In this document: piece by piece, positions 18,305-27,081 of the stretch
How positions within the stretch are numbered: the stretch's first letter is position 1
Layout: each line of letters opens with the position of its first letter
From: Rickettsiales bacterium
Lineage (GTDB): Bacteria; Pseudomonadota; Alphaproteobacteria; Rs-D84
Direction of reading: 5' to 3'
NCBI GenBank assembly: GCA_031266915.1
Contig: JAISAB010000026.1
Location: forward strand, 1-34,637
Length of the DNA: 34,637 nucleotides
Made by a program: the position numbers and the translations under genes
Notes under the pieces: generated by a model
What the model was told of the DNA's origin: nothing
The model's input: the letters and a program-made list of their open reading frames with translations, nothing else
Database searches by the model: none

Positions 18305-20362
18305 TTATTCCACAACCAGATTCTTGCCCTTGACATCGACGCCGACAGTGGTGCCGTCGGTCACCGCGCCGGATAAAACAAGGTCCGCGATTTTATCCTC
18401 GACCTCGGCTGTAATCAGGCGGCGCAGCGGACGCGCCCCGAACACCGGGTCGAATCCGCGCCCGCCCAGCCAATCGATTGCCTTGTCCGATATGCGCAGC
18501 GCGATGCGGCGTTGCGCCAAACGCTGTTCCAAACCGCGCAATTGGATTTTAACGATGCCGCCCATGACATCTTTGCCCAGCTGGTTGAAAAACACGATTT
18601 CATCAATGCGGTTGATGAATTCCGGGCGAAAGTGTTTTCGGACCGCGTCCATGCCCTGCAGGTTGCTGGTCATGATGATGATTGTGTTCGCAAAGTTGAC
18701 GACGCGACCTTGGCCGTCGGTCAGGCGGCCGTCGTCCAATATCTGCAGAAAAACGTTGAACACATCCGGATGCGCCTTTTCGATTTCGTCGAACAGCAAT
18801 ACCTGGTAAGGCCGGCGTCGGACGCTTTCGGTCAACGCGCCGCCTTGTTCGTATCCGACGTATCCCGGCGGACTGCCAATCAGGCGCGAAACGGAATGCG
18901 ACTCCATATACTCTGACATGTCGATTCGCGTCATCGCCGCGTCGTCGTTGAACAGATAATCCGCCAAAGCCTTGACGACTTCGGTTTTTCCAACGCCGGT
19001 CGGCCCCAGGAACATAAACGAACCGGACGGCCGCCGCGGGTCGGACAATCCCGCGCGCGACCGGCGGATGGCGCGGGCGACAACCGACAAAGCCTGGTCC
19101 TGGCCCACGACGCGTTTGCGCAATTCGTCTTCGATGTTCAGCAGTTTGGATTGCTCTTCGGTGGTCAGCCGGTCCGCCGGAACGCCGGTCCATTTGCTGA
19201 CGACCGCCGCGATATGTTCGGGCAGAACGGTTTTGTACTCTTTTGATTCGCTGTTCAGCTTTTTTATATCTTCTTCCAGCTGCGGAATTTTACCGTATTG
19301 CAGGGCGGACGCTTTTTCATAATCGCCGTTGCGCATGGCGGCCGCAACCTCGGCCTTGGCGGCGTCCAGCGCGGCCATCGCGTCGGACAGCATCCGCATC
19401 TTTGTTTGCTCGGCTTGCCATACATCTGTTTGCGCTTTGGACGAGGCTTCGGTTTCGGCAATCAGGCCCTCTAAATCCTTCAGACGTTTTTTGGATTCTT
19501 CATCCTTTTCTTTTTTCAGCGCGGTGCGTTCGATTTTTAGCTGCATCAAATATCTGTCCGTTTCGTCCAGCTTGTCGGGCTTGGACGCGATTTCGATACG
19601 CACGCGGGCGGCTGCCTCGTCCATCAAATCAATCGCCTTGTCCGGCAGGAACCTGTCCGTAATATATCTGTCCGACAGCCGCACAGCCGCCACCAGCGCG
19701 GCATCCGCGATACGGACGCCATGATGGCCCTCGTACTTTTCCTTTAATCCGCGCAGAATGGAAATGCTGTCTTCAACGGTGGGCTCGTCAATATAGACCG
19801 GCTGGAAACGCCGCGCCAGCGCCGGGTCTTTTTCGATGTATTGCCGGTATTCGTCCAAGGTCGTCGCACCCAGGCAGTGCAATTCGCCGCGCGCCAACAT
19901 CGGTTTCAGCAAGTTGCCCGCGTCCATGGAACCCTCGCCCTTGCCAGCACCCACCATCGTGTGCAGTTCGTCGATAAACAGGATTATTTCGCCGTTCGAA
20001 TCTTTGACCGCCTTCAGGATGGCCTTCAACCGGCCTTCGAATTGTCCGCGGAACATCGCGCCCGCCATCAGCGCGCCCATATCCAGCGACAGCAGTTTCC
20101 GGCGCAGCAGGTTTTCCGGCACATCGCCGGATATGATGCGGTTGGTCAGCCCTTCGACGATAGCGGTCTTACCCACGCCCGGATTGCCGATTAAAACGGG
20201 ATTGTTTTTGGTGCGCCTGGACAGCACCTGGATGGTGCGGCGTATTTCTTCCTCGCGGCCGATGACCGGGTCCAGCTTGCCGTCGGCCGCCAGTTTGGTA
20301 AAATCCGTAGTGTACTTTTCGACCGCCTGCTGGGGCGTTTCCTGCAATTCGTCTGGATTCAT
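18305..20362 (-). CDS. clpB: ClpB-type AAA+ disaggregase lacking the N-terminal domain
   Basis: Starts at [62 protein letters not shown], middle coiled coil present. Confidence 0.92.
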   Translation of the reverse strand: MNPDELQETPQQAVEKYTTDFTKLAADGKLDPVIGREEEIRRTIQVLSRRTKNNPVLIGNPGVGKTAIVEGLTNRIISGDVPENLLRRKLLSLDMGALMAGAMFRGQFEGRLKAILKAVKDSNGEIILFIDELHTMVGAGKGEGSMDAGNLLKPMLARGELHCLGATTLDEYRQYIEKDPALARRFQPVYIDEPTVEDSISILRGLKEKYEGHHGVRIADAALVAAVRLSDRYITDRFLPDKAIDLMDEAAARVRIEIASKPDKLDETDRYLMQLKIERTALKKEKDEESKKRLKDLEGLIAETEASSKAQTDVWQAEQTKMRMLSDAMAALDAAKAEVAAAMRNGDYEKASALQYGKIPQLEEDIKKLNSESKEYKTVLPEHIAAVVSKWTGVPADRLTTEEQSKLLNIEDELRKRVVGQDQALSVVARAIRRSRAGLSDPRRPSGSFMFLGPTGVGKTEVVKALADYLFNDDAAMTRIDMSEYMESHSVSRLIGSPPGYVGYEQGGALTESVRRRPYQVLLFDEIEKAHPDVFNVFLQILDDGRLTDGQGRVVNFANTIIIMTSNLQGMDAVRKHFRPEFINRIDEIVFFNQLGKDVMGGIVKIQLRGLEQRLAQRRIALRISDKAIDWLGGRGFDPVFGARPLRRLITAEVEDKIADLVLSGAVTDGTTVGVDVKGKNLVVE

Positions 20363-20476
20363 TTCGGTGCTCCTTGTAATCTTTGTCCTTTATGTAGTTA
20401 TAACTTTCGCAAATTCAAGCTTGACTTCCGGCGTTTTTTATTATAGATTAAGGCCCAGTTATTAAAGGATTATAAT

Positions 20477-20842
20477 ATGCCACGCGTATGTAAAGTTACA
20501 GGAAAGAAAACTCAGGTCGGAATGAATGTATCCCACTCGCACCGACGTACAAAGCGCACTTTTCTGCCTAATTTGCAAGCATTAAAGTTCCGCAGCGATA
20601 TTTTGGGACGCGATTTTTCATTGCGTGTTTCGACGGCCGGCCTGCGCACATTGACCAAGCACGGCGGTTTGGACGCATATGTGATGTCCAAGCCCGTTTC
20701 CCGTTTGACCGAAGATATGGCCGCCGTTAAAAAGGCGATTGAAAAGAAAATCGGCAAACCGGCCGCGCCCGAAAAAAAGCCCGCGCACAAACCGCTGCGC
20801 AGCGCCCGTCTGGTCAAGAAAGTGGAATCAAAAAAGTTATAA
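20477..20842 (+). CDS. rpmB: 50S ribosomal protein L28
   Basis: MPRVCKVTGKKTQVGMNVSHSHRRTKRTFLPNLQ. Confidence 0.96.
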   Translation: MPRVCKVTGKKTQVGMNVSHSHRRTKRTFLPNLQALKFRSDILGRDFSLRVSTAGLRTLTKHGGLDAYVMSKPVSRLTEDMAAVKKAIEKKIGKPAAPEKKPAHKPLRSARLVKKVESKKL

Positions 20843-20872
20843 CTTATCCATTATAACTTATAACTGAGAATT

Positions 20873-21008
20873 GGCCTTGTGGTGGTATACGAGTTAAGTT
20901 TCGCAGAACTGTTATGTGAAGCGAAACGGAGATTTGCAACGCAAATCGTACGAGTGGTGAGCGAAGCGAACAATTGGTAGACGCGCGGATACCAATGGAG
21001 CCACAAGA
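20873..21008 (+). pseudogene. split tRNA-Leu-like copy interrupted by a ~86-nt palindrome-rich insert
   Basis: GGCCTTGTGGTGG (20873-20885) + insert 20886-20971 + AATTGGTAGACGCGC (20972-20986), matching the intact tRNA-Leu start; ends CCACAAG. Confidence 0.7.
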
Positions 21009-21032
21009 AAATCGCGCAAATTTGTCAGTCAT

Positions 21033-21117
21033 GGCCTTGTGGCGGAATTGGTAGACGCGCTTGACTCAAAATCAAGTTCTGCAAGGAGTGTCGGTTCGAT
21101 TCCGACCAAGGCCACCA
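21033..21117 (+). tRNA. tRNA-Leu(CAA)
   Basis: GGCCTTG acceptor, anticodon loop CTCAAAA, long variable arm, T-loop GGTTCGATTCC, encoded CCA. Confidence 0.95.
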
Positions 21118-21195
21118 TCCTTCGCCCTTCGGGCTACGGATGGCAAGCCACCAAGTAAGTTAATACAAGCATTCGAAAAGGGGGTGAGTAAACCC

Positions 21196-21402
21196 ATGGT
21201 AAAAGTTCTTGTACGCGACAATAATGTCGAACAGGCGTTGCGCGTTGCCAAACGCAAGTCCCAGAAAGAGGGACTATATCGCGAAATGAAAGAGCGTCAG
21301 CGTTATGAAAAACCAACGACCAAACGCAAACGTTTAAAAGAAGAATCCGTTCGCAATGAAAAGAAGCGCCAGTCCAAGCAGCGAATGGTCTTCGGCTTCT
21401 GA
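21196..21402 (+). CDS. rpsU: 30S ribosomal protein S21
   Basis: [46 protein letters not shown]. Confidence 0.95.
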   Translation: MVKVLVRDNNVEQALRVAKRKSQKEGLYREMKERQRYEKPTTKRKRLKEESVRNEKKRQSKQRMVFGF

Positions 21403-21511
21403 AAAATTAATGATAATGCCGCATTTTCGCGGCATTTCATTTTGGTCGTGTACGTCTTTGTACACTCCCGTCATGAAATACCGCAAACCTGCGACATTCT
21501 GATTAATTTTT
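21402..21511 (+). ncRNA. structured 3' element of rpsU, copy 1 of a two-copy family
   Basis: Outer stem AAAAATTAAT/ATTAATTTTT, TTTCAT/ATGAAA, conserved GGTC-GTGTAC...GTACAC-TCCC core; shared with 25319-25426. Confidence 0.7.
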
Positions 21512-21557
21512 GGAAAGCAATGCTCGCGAATCACGAGTCACGAATTACGAATCACGT

Positions 21558-21583
21558 AAAAACCGCCCAACGGGCGGTTTTTT
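21558..21583. terminator. bidirectional Rho-independent terminator between rpsU and adk-like
   Basis: AAAAACCGCCC-AA-GGGCGGTTTTTT. Confidence 0.85.
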
Positions 21584-22235
21584 ACCTGGAATCCCTGACA
21601 TGTGAAACAAAGTCCTGTATCTCGTCAACACGCTGGGTGTATAAATTTTTATCATCGCCTAAAATGTCTGTCTGGCCATCCACAACAAGAACGGGCACGC
21701 CTTTGGAATCCAAATAATCCATTGCCTGGGCGGTAACAGTGTTCGCCAGCTTTATTCTGTGACGCAGCACTTCTTCAACATCATCGGCGCGAACCGGAAT
21801 GCCTTTGCGATTTGCCGTGGCGATACGGTTCTTCATTCGCGCGACAGCTGTTTCTTCCTTGGTGTCTATGAATATGGCCATGGGTCGGACTTCATAGCCG
21901 TGCCGCTTGCGCAGGGATTTAATACGTTTATGGTATTCCCGGGCCTGGGCGAGGGTGCGCGGATAGCCGTCGAACAGCGTGTTTTGCGCCAATGAATATC
22001 TGTTCACGATATGGGTCGCGTAATGGTCTGGCAACAGATTGCCGGCCCAGACGTCCGGGGCGATGATTTGGCCCAGCATGGTTGCGGAGTAGATTTCCTT
22101 GCGAAATTCGGCGCCCATTTCGATAATTTGCAAATCGTTGTTGGAAAAGCCGTTGATGATTTTTGAATGCTCGCCCTTGCCGGAACAAGGAATTCCAAAG
22201 AGAGCGTAGTGTTCGACATATTTCATTGCGGTCAA
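21582..22235 (-). CDS. adenylate kinase-like nucleotide kinase
   Basis: P-loop GIPCSGKGEHSKII, DGYPRTLAQA, VEEVLRHRIKLA; divergent from canonical Adk. Confidence 0.75.
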   Translation of the reverse strand: MTAMKYVEHYALFGIPCSGKGEHSKIINGFSNNDLQIIEMGAEFRKEIYSATMLGQIIAPDVWAGNLLPDHYATHIVNRYSLAQNTLFDGYPRTLAQAREYHKRIKSLRKRHGYEVRPMAIFIDTKEETAVARMKNRIATANRKGIPVRADDVEEVLRHRIKLANTVTAQAMDYLDSKGVPVLVVDGQTDILGDDKNLYTQRVDEIQDFVSHVRDSR

Positions 22236-22363
22236 GCCTTTTTTGTTTCTCTCATGATCCGCATATTAGTACAAGTTTGAAATAAGGCAAGAAATATTTG
22301 CAAAATAATATATAACAATTAAGAATTAAAAAATAAGAATTAAGAATATTATTCCAGAGTGTG

Positions 22364-22391
22364 TCATTGCGAGCACAGCGAAGCAATCCAG
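22364..22391. repeat. dispersed repeat TCATTGCGAGCACAGCGAAGCAATCCAG
   Basis: Relative of 2587-2620; widespread-type palindrome. Confidence 0.55.
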
Positions 22392-22414
22392 TGATAAATA
22401 TAACTATGATGGAG

Positions 22415-22476
22415 AATTTTGGGGGCAAAGTATTTTTGTCTTGGAGAGAGAAAAATAATCACATACCCCCAAAATT
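22415..22476. repeat. long nested inverted repeat
   Basis: AATTTTGGGGG (22415-22425)/CCCCCAAAATT (22466-22476) and TATTTTT (22431-22437)/AAAAATA (22451-22457). Confidence 0.75.
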
Positions 22477-22477
22477 A

Positions 22478-22648
22478 AACCGCCTTTGTATATGAAAAGG
22501 CGGCAGGAGGATAAGAACTACATAAGTAAAATAGCCCGCTTATTCGTGTATTCGCGGCCACCTGCCATAACAGGAGGCGTGTTTACGTAACACTGCTTGA
22601 CGTACTTATACAGGGTTCTTATTCCCTGCCGCCGGAATCTCAGCGGCC
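22478..22648 (-). ncRNA. candidate structured ncRNA A
   Basis: Promoter TTGAAA-16-TATAAT on minus; closing helix GGCGGCAGGGAAUAAGAAC/GUUCUUAUCCUCCUGCCGCC; terminator CCGCCUUU-UCAUAUAC-AAAGGCGG; core shared with ncRNA B. Confidence 0.75.
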
Positions 22649-22653
22649 AAGCT

Positions 22654-22681
22654 ATTATAACAGGATTAGGATTATTTTCAA
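22654..22681 (-). promoter_or_regulatory. promoter of ncRNA A, TTGAAA-16-TATAAT
   Basis: -10 complement at 22654-22659, -35 complement at 22676-22681. Confidence 0.65.
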
Positions 22682-22717
22682 CAAATAAATTTGGCAATTA
22701 TCATTTAAAATCATCGC

Positions 22718-22746
22718 TTGCAAAAATCGTATTTACAATGTACAAT
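22718..22746 (+). promoter_or_regulatory. promoter of ncRNA B, TTGCAA-17-TACAAT
   Basis: -35 at 22718-22723, -10 at 22741-22746. Confidence 0.65.
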
Positions 22747-22752
22747 AGCCAC

Positions 22753-22900
22753 TGTCGCGGAGCGTTTCCGCGATGAGGTATGATAACCTGCACCTGTGGA
22801 TTCCAGCAATGGCTGGAGGCCGCCGAATATATTGAATAAGACGGGCAATTCACAGGATTGTTATCATCCTCCGGCCGCTTTTTTATAAAGGCGGTTTTTT
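22753..22900 (+). ncRNA. candidate structured ncRNA B, paralogue of A
   Basis: GAGGUAUGAUAAC/GUUAUCAUCCUC, CCUGUG/CACAGG, CCAGCAAUGGCUGGAGGCCGCCGAAUAUAUUGAAUAAGACGGGC core, terminator ending TTTTTT. Confidence 0.75.
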
Positions 22901-22901
22901 G

Positions 22902-22969
22902 CTTCCATATTGGGAGTATGGAAGTGGATAGCGTGCATGCGGGGGGCCCAATCAACCCCCCGTTCTTTT
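22902..22969 (+). ncRNA. two-hairpin RNA element C ending in a strong terminator
   Basis: CTTCCATA-TTGGGAG-TATGGAAG then CGGGGGG-CCCAATCAA-CCCCCCG + TTCTTTTTTT; loops are complementary. Confidence 0.65.
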
Positions 22970-23082
22970 TTTAAAATATGCCTTGCGATTTCCCATGAAA
23001 TATTCTACTTTTGGGCCTGAGAAACCAAGAAAGACCGCGTGAATCCAAGATTCCGCGGCCATGTTGTGCTAAAGTGGAAATT

Positions 23083-25320
23083 ATGGCGAAAACGAACGAA
23101 ATTATTGAAAATATAGATACCCAGCAGTTATCGGATGCTTTGTCGGAACGCTATTTGTCGTACGCGGTCAGCACTATCGTGTCGCGCGCGCTGCCCGACG
23201 TGCGCGACGGGCTGAAGCCTGTGCACCGCCGCATCCTGTATTCCATGCTGCGCAACAGGCTGACGCCGGCGGCCCCGTTTCGCAAGTGCGCCAAGGTGGT
23301 CGGCGACGTTCTGGGTTCTTATCATCCGCACGGCGATTCGTCCGTCTATGACGCGCTGGTGCGTCTGGCCCAGGACTTTTCCGTGCGCTATCCGCTGATT
23401 GACGGCCAAGGCAATTTCGGCAATATCGACGGCGATTCCCAGGCTGCGTATCGATATACCGAATCCAAAATGTGCGACGCTGCAATGTTGATTATGGAGG
23501 GCCTGGACGAAGACAGCGTCGACATGATGCCGAACTTCGACGGCACTACGACCGAGCCGACCGTCATGCCGGGCGCGTTTCCGAACCTGTTGGCCAACGG
23601 CGGCATGGGCATCGCGGTGGGCATGGCGACCAACATTCCGACGCACAACGTGTCCGAGATTTGCGATGCGCTGAATCTGGTCCTGGACAAGCCCGATAGC
23701 ACAACGGCCCAGATTATGAAAAAGCTGGTCGGGCCGGACTTTCCGACCGGCGGCACGCTAATCGACGATTTCGGCACCATCGTCAAAAATTACGAAACGG
23801 GCAGGGGCGCCTTTCGCATTCGCGCAAAGTGGGAAACGGAAAAGCTGGACCGCGGCGCCGAGCAGGTCGTCATCACCGAAATTCCCTATGGAATCGTTAA
23901 ATCCCGCTTGGTTGAACAGATCGCGGGCTTAGTTGATTCGAAAAAACTGCCTCTGGTCGACGACATTGTCGACGAATCCACGACGGACATCCGAATTGTA
24001 ATCATCCCGAAAAACCGCAATGTGCCGGCCGACAAATTAATGGCGCATTTGTTCGCGATGACGGACTTGGAATCCAGGTTCAACATGAACATGAATGTCG
24101 TGGATTCGAACGGCGTGCCACGCGTTATGAAAATCGGCGACATACTGAACGAATTCATCGCGCACCAAAGAATCGTTTTGCGCCGCCGGACCGAGTGGCG
24201 CCTGACAAACATCGCGCGCCGATTGGAAATCTTGGGCGGATTGCTGGTCGTGTATCTGAATCTGGACCGCGTCATCGAAATCATTCGCACCGAAGACGAC
24301 GCCAAGGCCGTCTTGATGGAAGAATTCAAATTGACTGAATTGCAGGTCGAGGCCGTACTGAACACCCGCCTGCGTTCTTTGCGCAAGCTGGAAGAAATGG
24401 AAATCCGGCGCGAGGATAAAGACCTGCGCGCGGAACAGAAAAAGCTGCGGGGCTTGCTGGCCAGCGAAGACGCCCAGCGCGACCAGCTGAAGGCCTGGTT
24501 CGCTGATATAAAAAAGCATTATGACAAAAAGACCGCACTTGGCCGCCGCCGCACCATTTGGGCCGAGCAGACCGAAGAAATCGTCGTGAATGCCGACGAA
24601 TTTATCGAAAAGGAACCGCTGACAATCATCCTGTCGGCCATGGGTTGGATTCGCGCCGCCAAGGGCCATTTGGATTTGACTGCGATGGATTTGAAATTTA
24701 AAGAGGGCGACGAGCTGCAGACCGCTTTTCACGCCCAGTCCACGGATAAAATCAATCTGTTCGGCAGCCATGGCAAGATGTTCACGCTGGCCGCCAATGA
24801 TTTGCCGTCGGCGCGCGGATTCGGCGAATCCGTCCGCATGATGGCCGACATCGCCGCCGATGAAGAAATTATCCTCGCGTTCGTGTACGACCCGTCGACC
24901 AAATATTTGCTGGTGGCGAAACACGGAACCGGGTTTGTCGTGTCCGGCGAAAACTGTTTGGCCCAGACGAAAACCGGCAAGCAGGTCATGAACACCGACG
25001 CCAAAAACCGCGCGGCGCTGTGCGTCGATGTGACCGGCGAATTTGTCGCGCTGTCGGGCAGCAACGACAAACTGCTGATATTTTCCGCGGCCGAGATTCC
25101 GGAAATGACGCGCGGCAAGGGCGTCATTCTGCAGAAATATAATGCCGAGCGCACTTATACCATCGACGCGATGTTTTTTGACGGCGCGGACGGATTCGGC
25201 TGGACGACTGGTCGCGGTACGACCAAGCTGGACGACTGGTCGCCGTGGGTCGGCAAGCGCGCGTCCCAGGGCCGCACCATACCGGTCGGATTTCCCCGCA
25301 ACGGAAAGTTTGGAAAATAA
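23083..25320 (+). CDS. parC: DNA topoisomerase IV subunit A
   Basis: LSDALSERYLSYAVSTIVSRALPDVRDGLKPVHRRILYSM, SYHPHGDSSVYDALVRLAQDFSVRYPL; start trimmed from 23011. Confidence 0.92.
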   Translation: MAKTNEIIENIDTQQLSDALSERYLSYAVSTIVSRALPDVRDGLKPVHRRILYSMLRNRLTPAAPFRKCAKVVGDVLGSYHPHGDSSVYDALVRLAQDFSVRYPLIDGQGNFGNIDGDSQAAYRYTESKMCDAAMLIMEGLDEDSVDMMPNFDGTTTEPTVMPGAFPNLLANGGMGIAVGMATNIPTHNVSEICDALNLVLDKPDSTTAQIMKKLVGPDFPTGGTLIDDFGTIVKNYETGRGAFRIRAKWETEKLDRGAEQVVITEIPYGIVKSRLVEQIAGLVDSKKLPLVDDIVDESTTDIRIVIIPKNRNVPADKLMAHLFAMTDLESRFNMNMNVVDSNGVPRVMKIGDILNEFIAHQRIVLRRRTEWRLTNIARRLEILGGLLVVYLNLDRVIEIIRTEDDAKAVLMEEFKLTELQVEAVLNTRLRSLRKLEEMEIRREDKDLRAEQKKLRGLLASEDAQRDQLKAWFADIKKHYDKKTALGRRRTIWAEQTEEIVVNADEFIEKEPLTIILSAMGWIRAAKGHLDLTAMDLKFKEGDELQTAFHAQSTDKINLFGSHGKMFTLAANDLPSARGFGESVRMMADIAADEEIILAFVYDPSTKYLLVAKHGTGFVVSGENCLAQTKTGKQVMNTDAKNRAALCVDVTGEFVALSGSNDKLLIFSAAEIPEMTRGKGVILQKYNAERTYTIDAMFFDGADGFGWTTGRGTTKLDDWSPWVGKRASQGRTIPVGFPRNGKFGK

Positions 25321-25426
25321 AAATTGATTTCTATGGACGTCTGCTTGTTTTGAATACCGGTCATGTACAAGATGTACACTCCCTTTATTCAAAACGTCGC
25401 ATTCGCCGCATATAAATCAATTTTTT
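25319..25426 (+). ncRNA. structured 3' element of parC, copy 2 of the family
   Basis: AAAAATTGATTT/AAATCAATTTTT, GTTTTGAAT/ATTCAAAAC, conserved GGTCATGTAC...TGTACACTCCC core. Confidence 0.7.
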
Positions 25427-25500
25427 GAAAGTGAATTCCCCTTTCCATAAGGGGAATTAAAGCAAAGTTTTACATTATGGTAAATTTGGAGAAATAAATC

Positions 25501-26352
25501 ATGATACGCCAAGAAAGCGGGTCCAGCAGAGCAGGCCGCATGTTGAATATTTTTATAAACATTGTCGCCGGTTTTGTTCCGGGCTGCGCGCGCCGCGCGA
25601 AATTCAGGCAAAAAATGGAACTTGGAATTATAAGATGTTTTTACGCGCTGAAAAAAATGCAATGCAGAAACCTGGGTGAAAAATATGAATTCATCTATTC
25701 TCTGGGCGAGGCGTGTTTTATCGCGCACACCATAAAATATCTGGGGCTGCGCAAATGCAGCGGGCCGTTCGACTGGATATTCGGCGGGACTTTCAAATCC
25801 AGAACGGATGTTTTCCTGGACGATTTCCGCAGATGGTTCGACAAGGAAGACCTGAAGCCGCGCTTTGAATACAGCAAGTGGCCCGGCAATGAAGCGTATG
25901 AAAATATTTATACAGGATTGTTTCTGAACCATGATTTTCGCGAAGGATATGATTTCGATGCGGAATACACGCTGCTTCGCGAGAAATACGACAGACGCAC
26001 CGCGCGCATGTTGGAAAATATGAAAAAATCAAAACGCGTCCTGCTGTGTTATTTCGAATGCCAGCCGACAGAAGACTATCCGGGTTACCGCGGCGCGGAT
26101 GACGCGGCCATAAATGATTTTCTGGCGCGCGCGAATAAAAAATACGGCGGCAAAATCGATTTGCTGTATCTGCGGCATGATTCGGAAATGCCGGTCGACC
26201 ATTACGAAATAAAACAAGAAAACGCCCATTTGTATCTGGCGAGATACCGCGCCGTTCCGCTGGGCGCAGCTGACCCGGATAAAATCAAATGCATGTATAT
26301 GTTCGACATGATTTTTAAAATATTGAAGTTCACGTGCAAAGATTCGAAATAA
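25501..26352 (+). CDS. DUF1796-like (putative papain-like cysteine peptidase) protein
   Basis: IYSLGEACFIAHTIKYLGLRKCSGPFDWIFGG motif. Confidence 0.7.
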   Translation: MIRQESGSSRAGRMLNIFINIVAGFVPGCARRAKFRQKMELGIIRCFYALKKMQCRNLGEKYEFIYSLGEACFIAHTIKYLGLRKCSGPFDWIFGGTFKSRTDVFLDDFRRWFDKEDLKPRFEYSKWPGNEAYENIYTGLFLNHDFREGYDFDAEYTLLREKYDRRTARMLENMKKSKRVLLCYFECQPTEDYPGYRGADDAAINDFLARANKKYGGKIDLLYLRHDSEMPVDHYEIKQENAHLYLARYRAVPLGAADPDKIKCMYMFDMIFKILKFTCKDSK

Positions 26353-26353
26353 A

Positions 26354-26376
26354 AACGCGTCGATGCCGCGTTTTTT
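26354..26376 (+). terminator. Rho-independent terminator
   Basis: AACGCG-tcgatgc-CGCGTT + TTTT. Confidence 0.75.
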
Positions 26377-26399
26377 ATTTCTGATTTATAATCAAAAGG

Positions 26400-27059
26400 T
26401 CAAGATGCGCTGCATCCGGCAGAGATGTCAACGGTTCCGGTTGCGTCATAATAGGTGCCCACCGGTAATTGGCATGTTCCAAGGGTTTCGTTGCTTCCGG
26501 CTGTATTCGTCCCGCGCGCTTTTATCGTTTTGGCGCTGTTTGTGAAAATGTCGCTCGATTCAGGACATTGGGTGCAACTGGTACCGGTGCCATAGTATCC
26601 TGATTTGCAACGATAGCGCACAGAACGGCCCGAACACGTGCCGCTTTTGTTGCTGCACGAGGCACCGCTGCAAGTGCCGCCATATGTTTCGGATTGGTAA
26701 TTTTGTCCGGATACGTCGGAATATCCAGTAGAGCCTGCGCATGCTGTGCATGAAAATCCACCGACCCAGTAATTGTCGCAACAAATCAATGTTGTGCCCC
26801 CACTACCACTTGAACTGCAGCTGCCGTATGTCTTCAATGTATCGCCGTTGTTCGCATACTCTTTCAGTACATTATTCCCTTTGCAATCGTCGTTTGTTAT
26901 ACTGCCGCAACTAACGCACCTGTCGATGCTGCAGCTGCCTGAACTGTAGCTGCCCAATCGAACACTGCCGTTTGTATCAAAGAAATATCCACTAAACTCC
27001 TGACTGAAACACTGGTTTGAAATCAACAACAGCGCTGATATAATTATAATTTTTTTCAT
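26400..27059 (-). CDS. secreted Cys-rich repeat protein
   Basis: Signal peptide MKKIIIISALLLISNQCFS; CRSGYYGTGTSCTQCP-type modules; start trimmed from 27119 (SD GGGGG). Confidence 0.75.
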   Translation of the reverse strand: MKKIIIISALLLISNQCFSQEFSGYFFDTNGSVRLGSYSSGSCSIDRCVSCGSITNDDCKGNNVLKEYANNGDTLKTYGSCSSSGSGGTTLICCDNYWVGGFSCTACAGSTGYSDVSGQNYQSETYGGTCSGASCSNKSGTCSGRSVRYRCKSGYYGTGTSCTQCPESSDIFTNSAKTIKARGTNTAGSNETLGTCQLPVGTYYDATGTVDISAGCSAS

Positions 27060-27081
27060 TTCCACCCCCTTTTTTTTGACA

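Noticed and set aside
22478-22900. tmRNA, RNase P or SRP RNA identity for ncRNAs A/B
   Set aside because: No tmRNA ends or tag, no GAGGAAAGUCC of RNase P, no GGAAGCAGCC-type SRP motif
23011-23082. N-terminal extension of parC
   Set aside because: Conserved ParC sequence begins at MAKTNEI (23083); the extension looks untranslated
24037-25392. 451-aa minus-strand ORF
   Set aside because: Antisense shadow of parC in GC-rich DNA; no recognisable protein features
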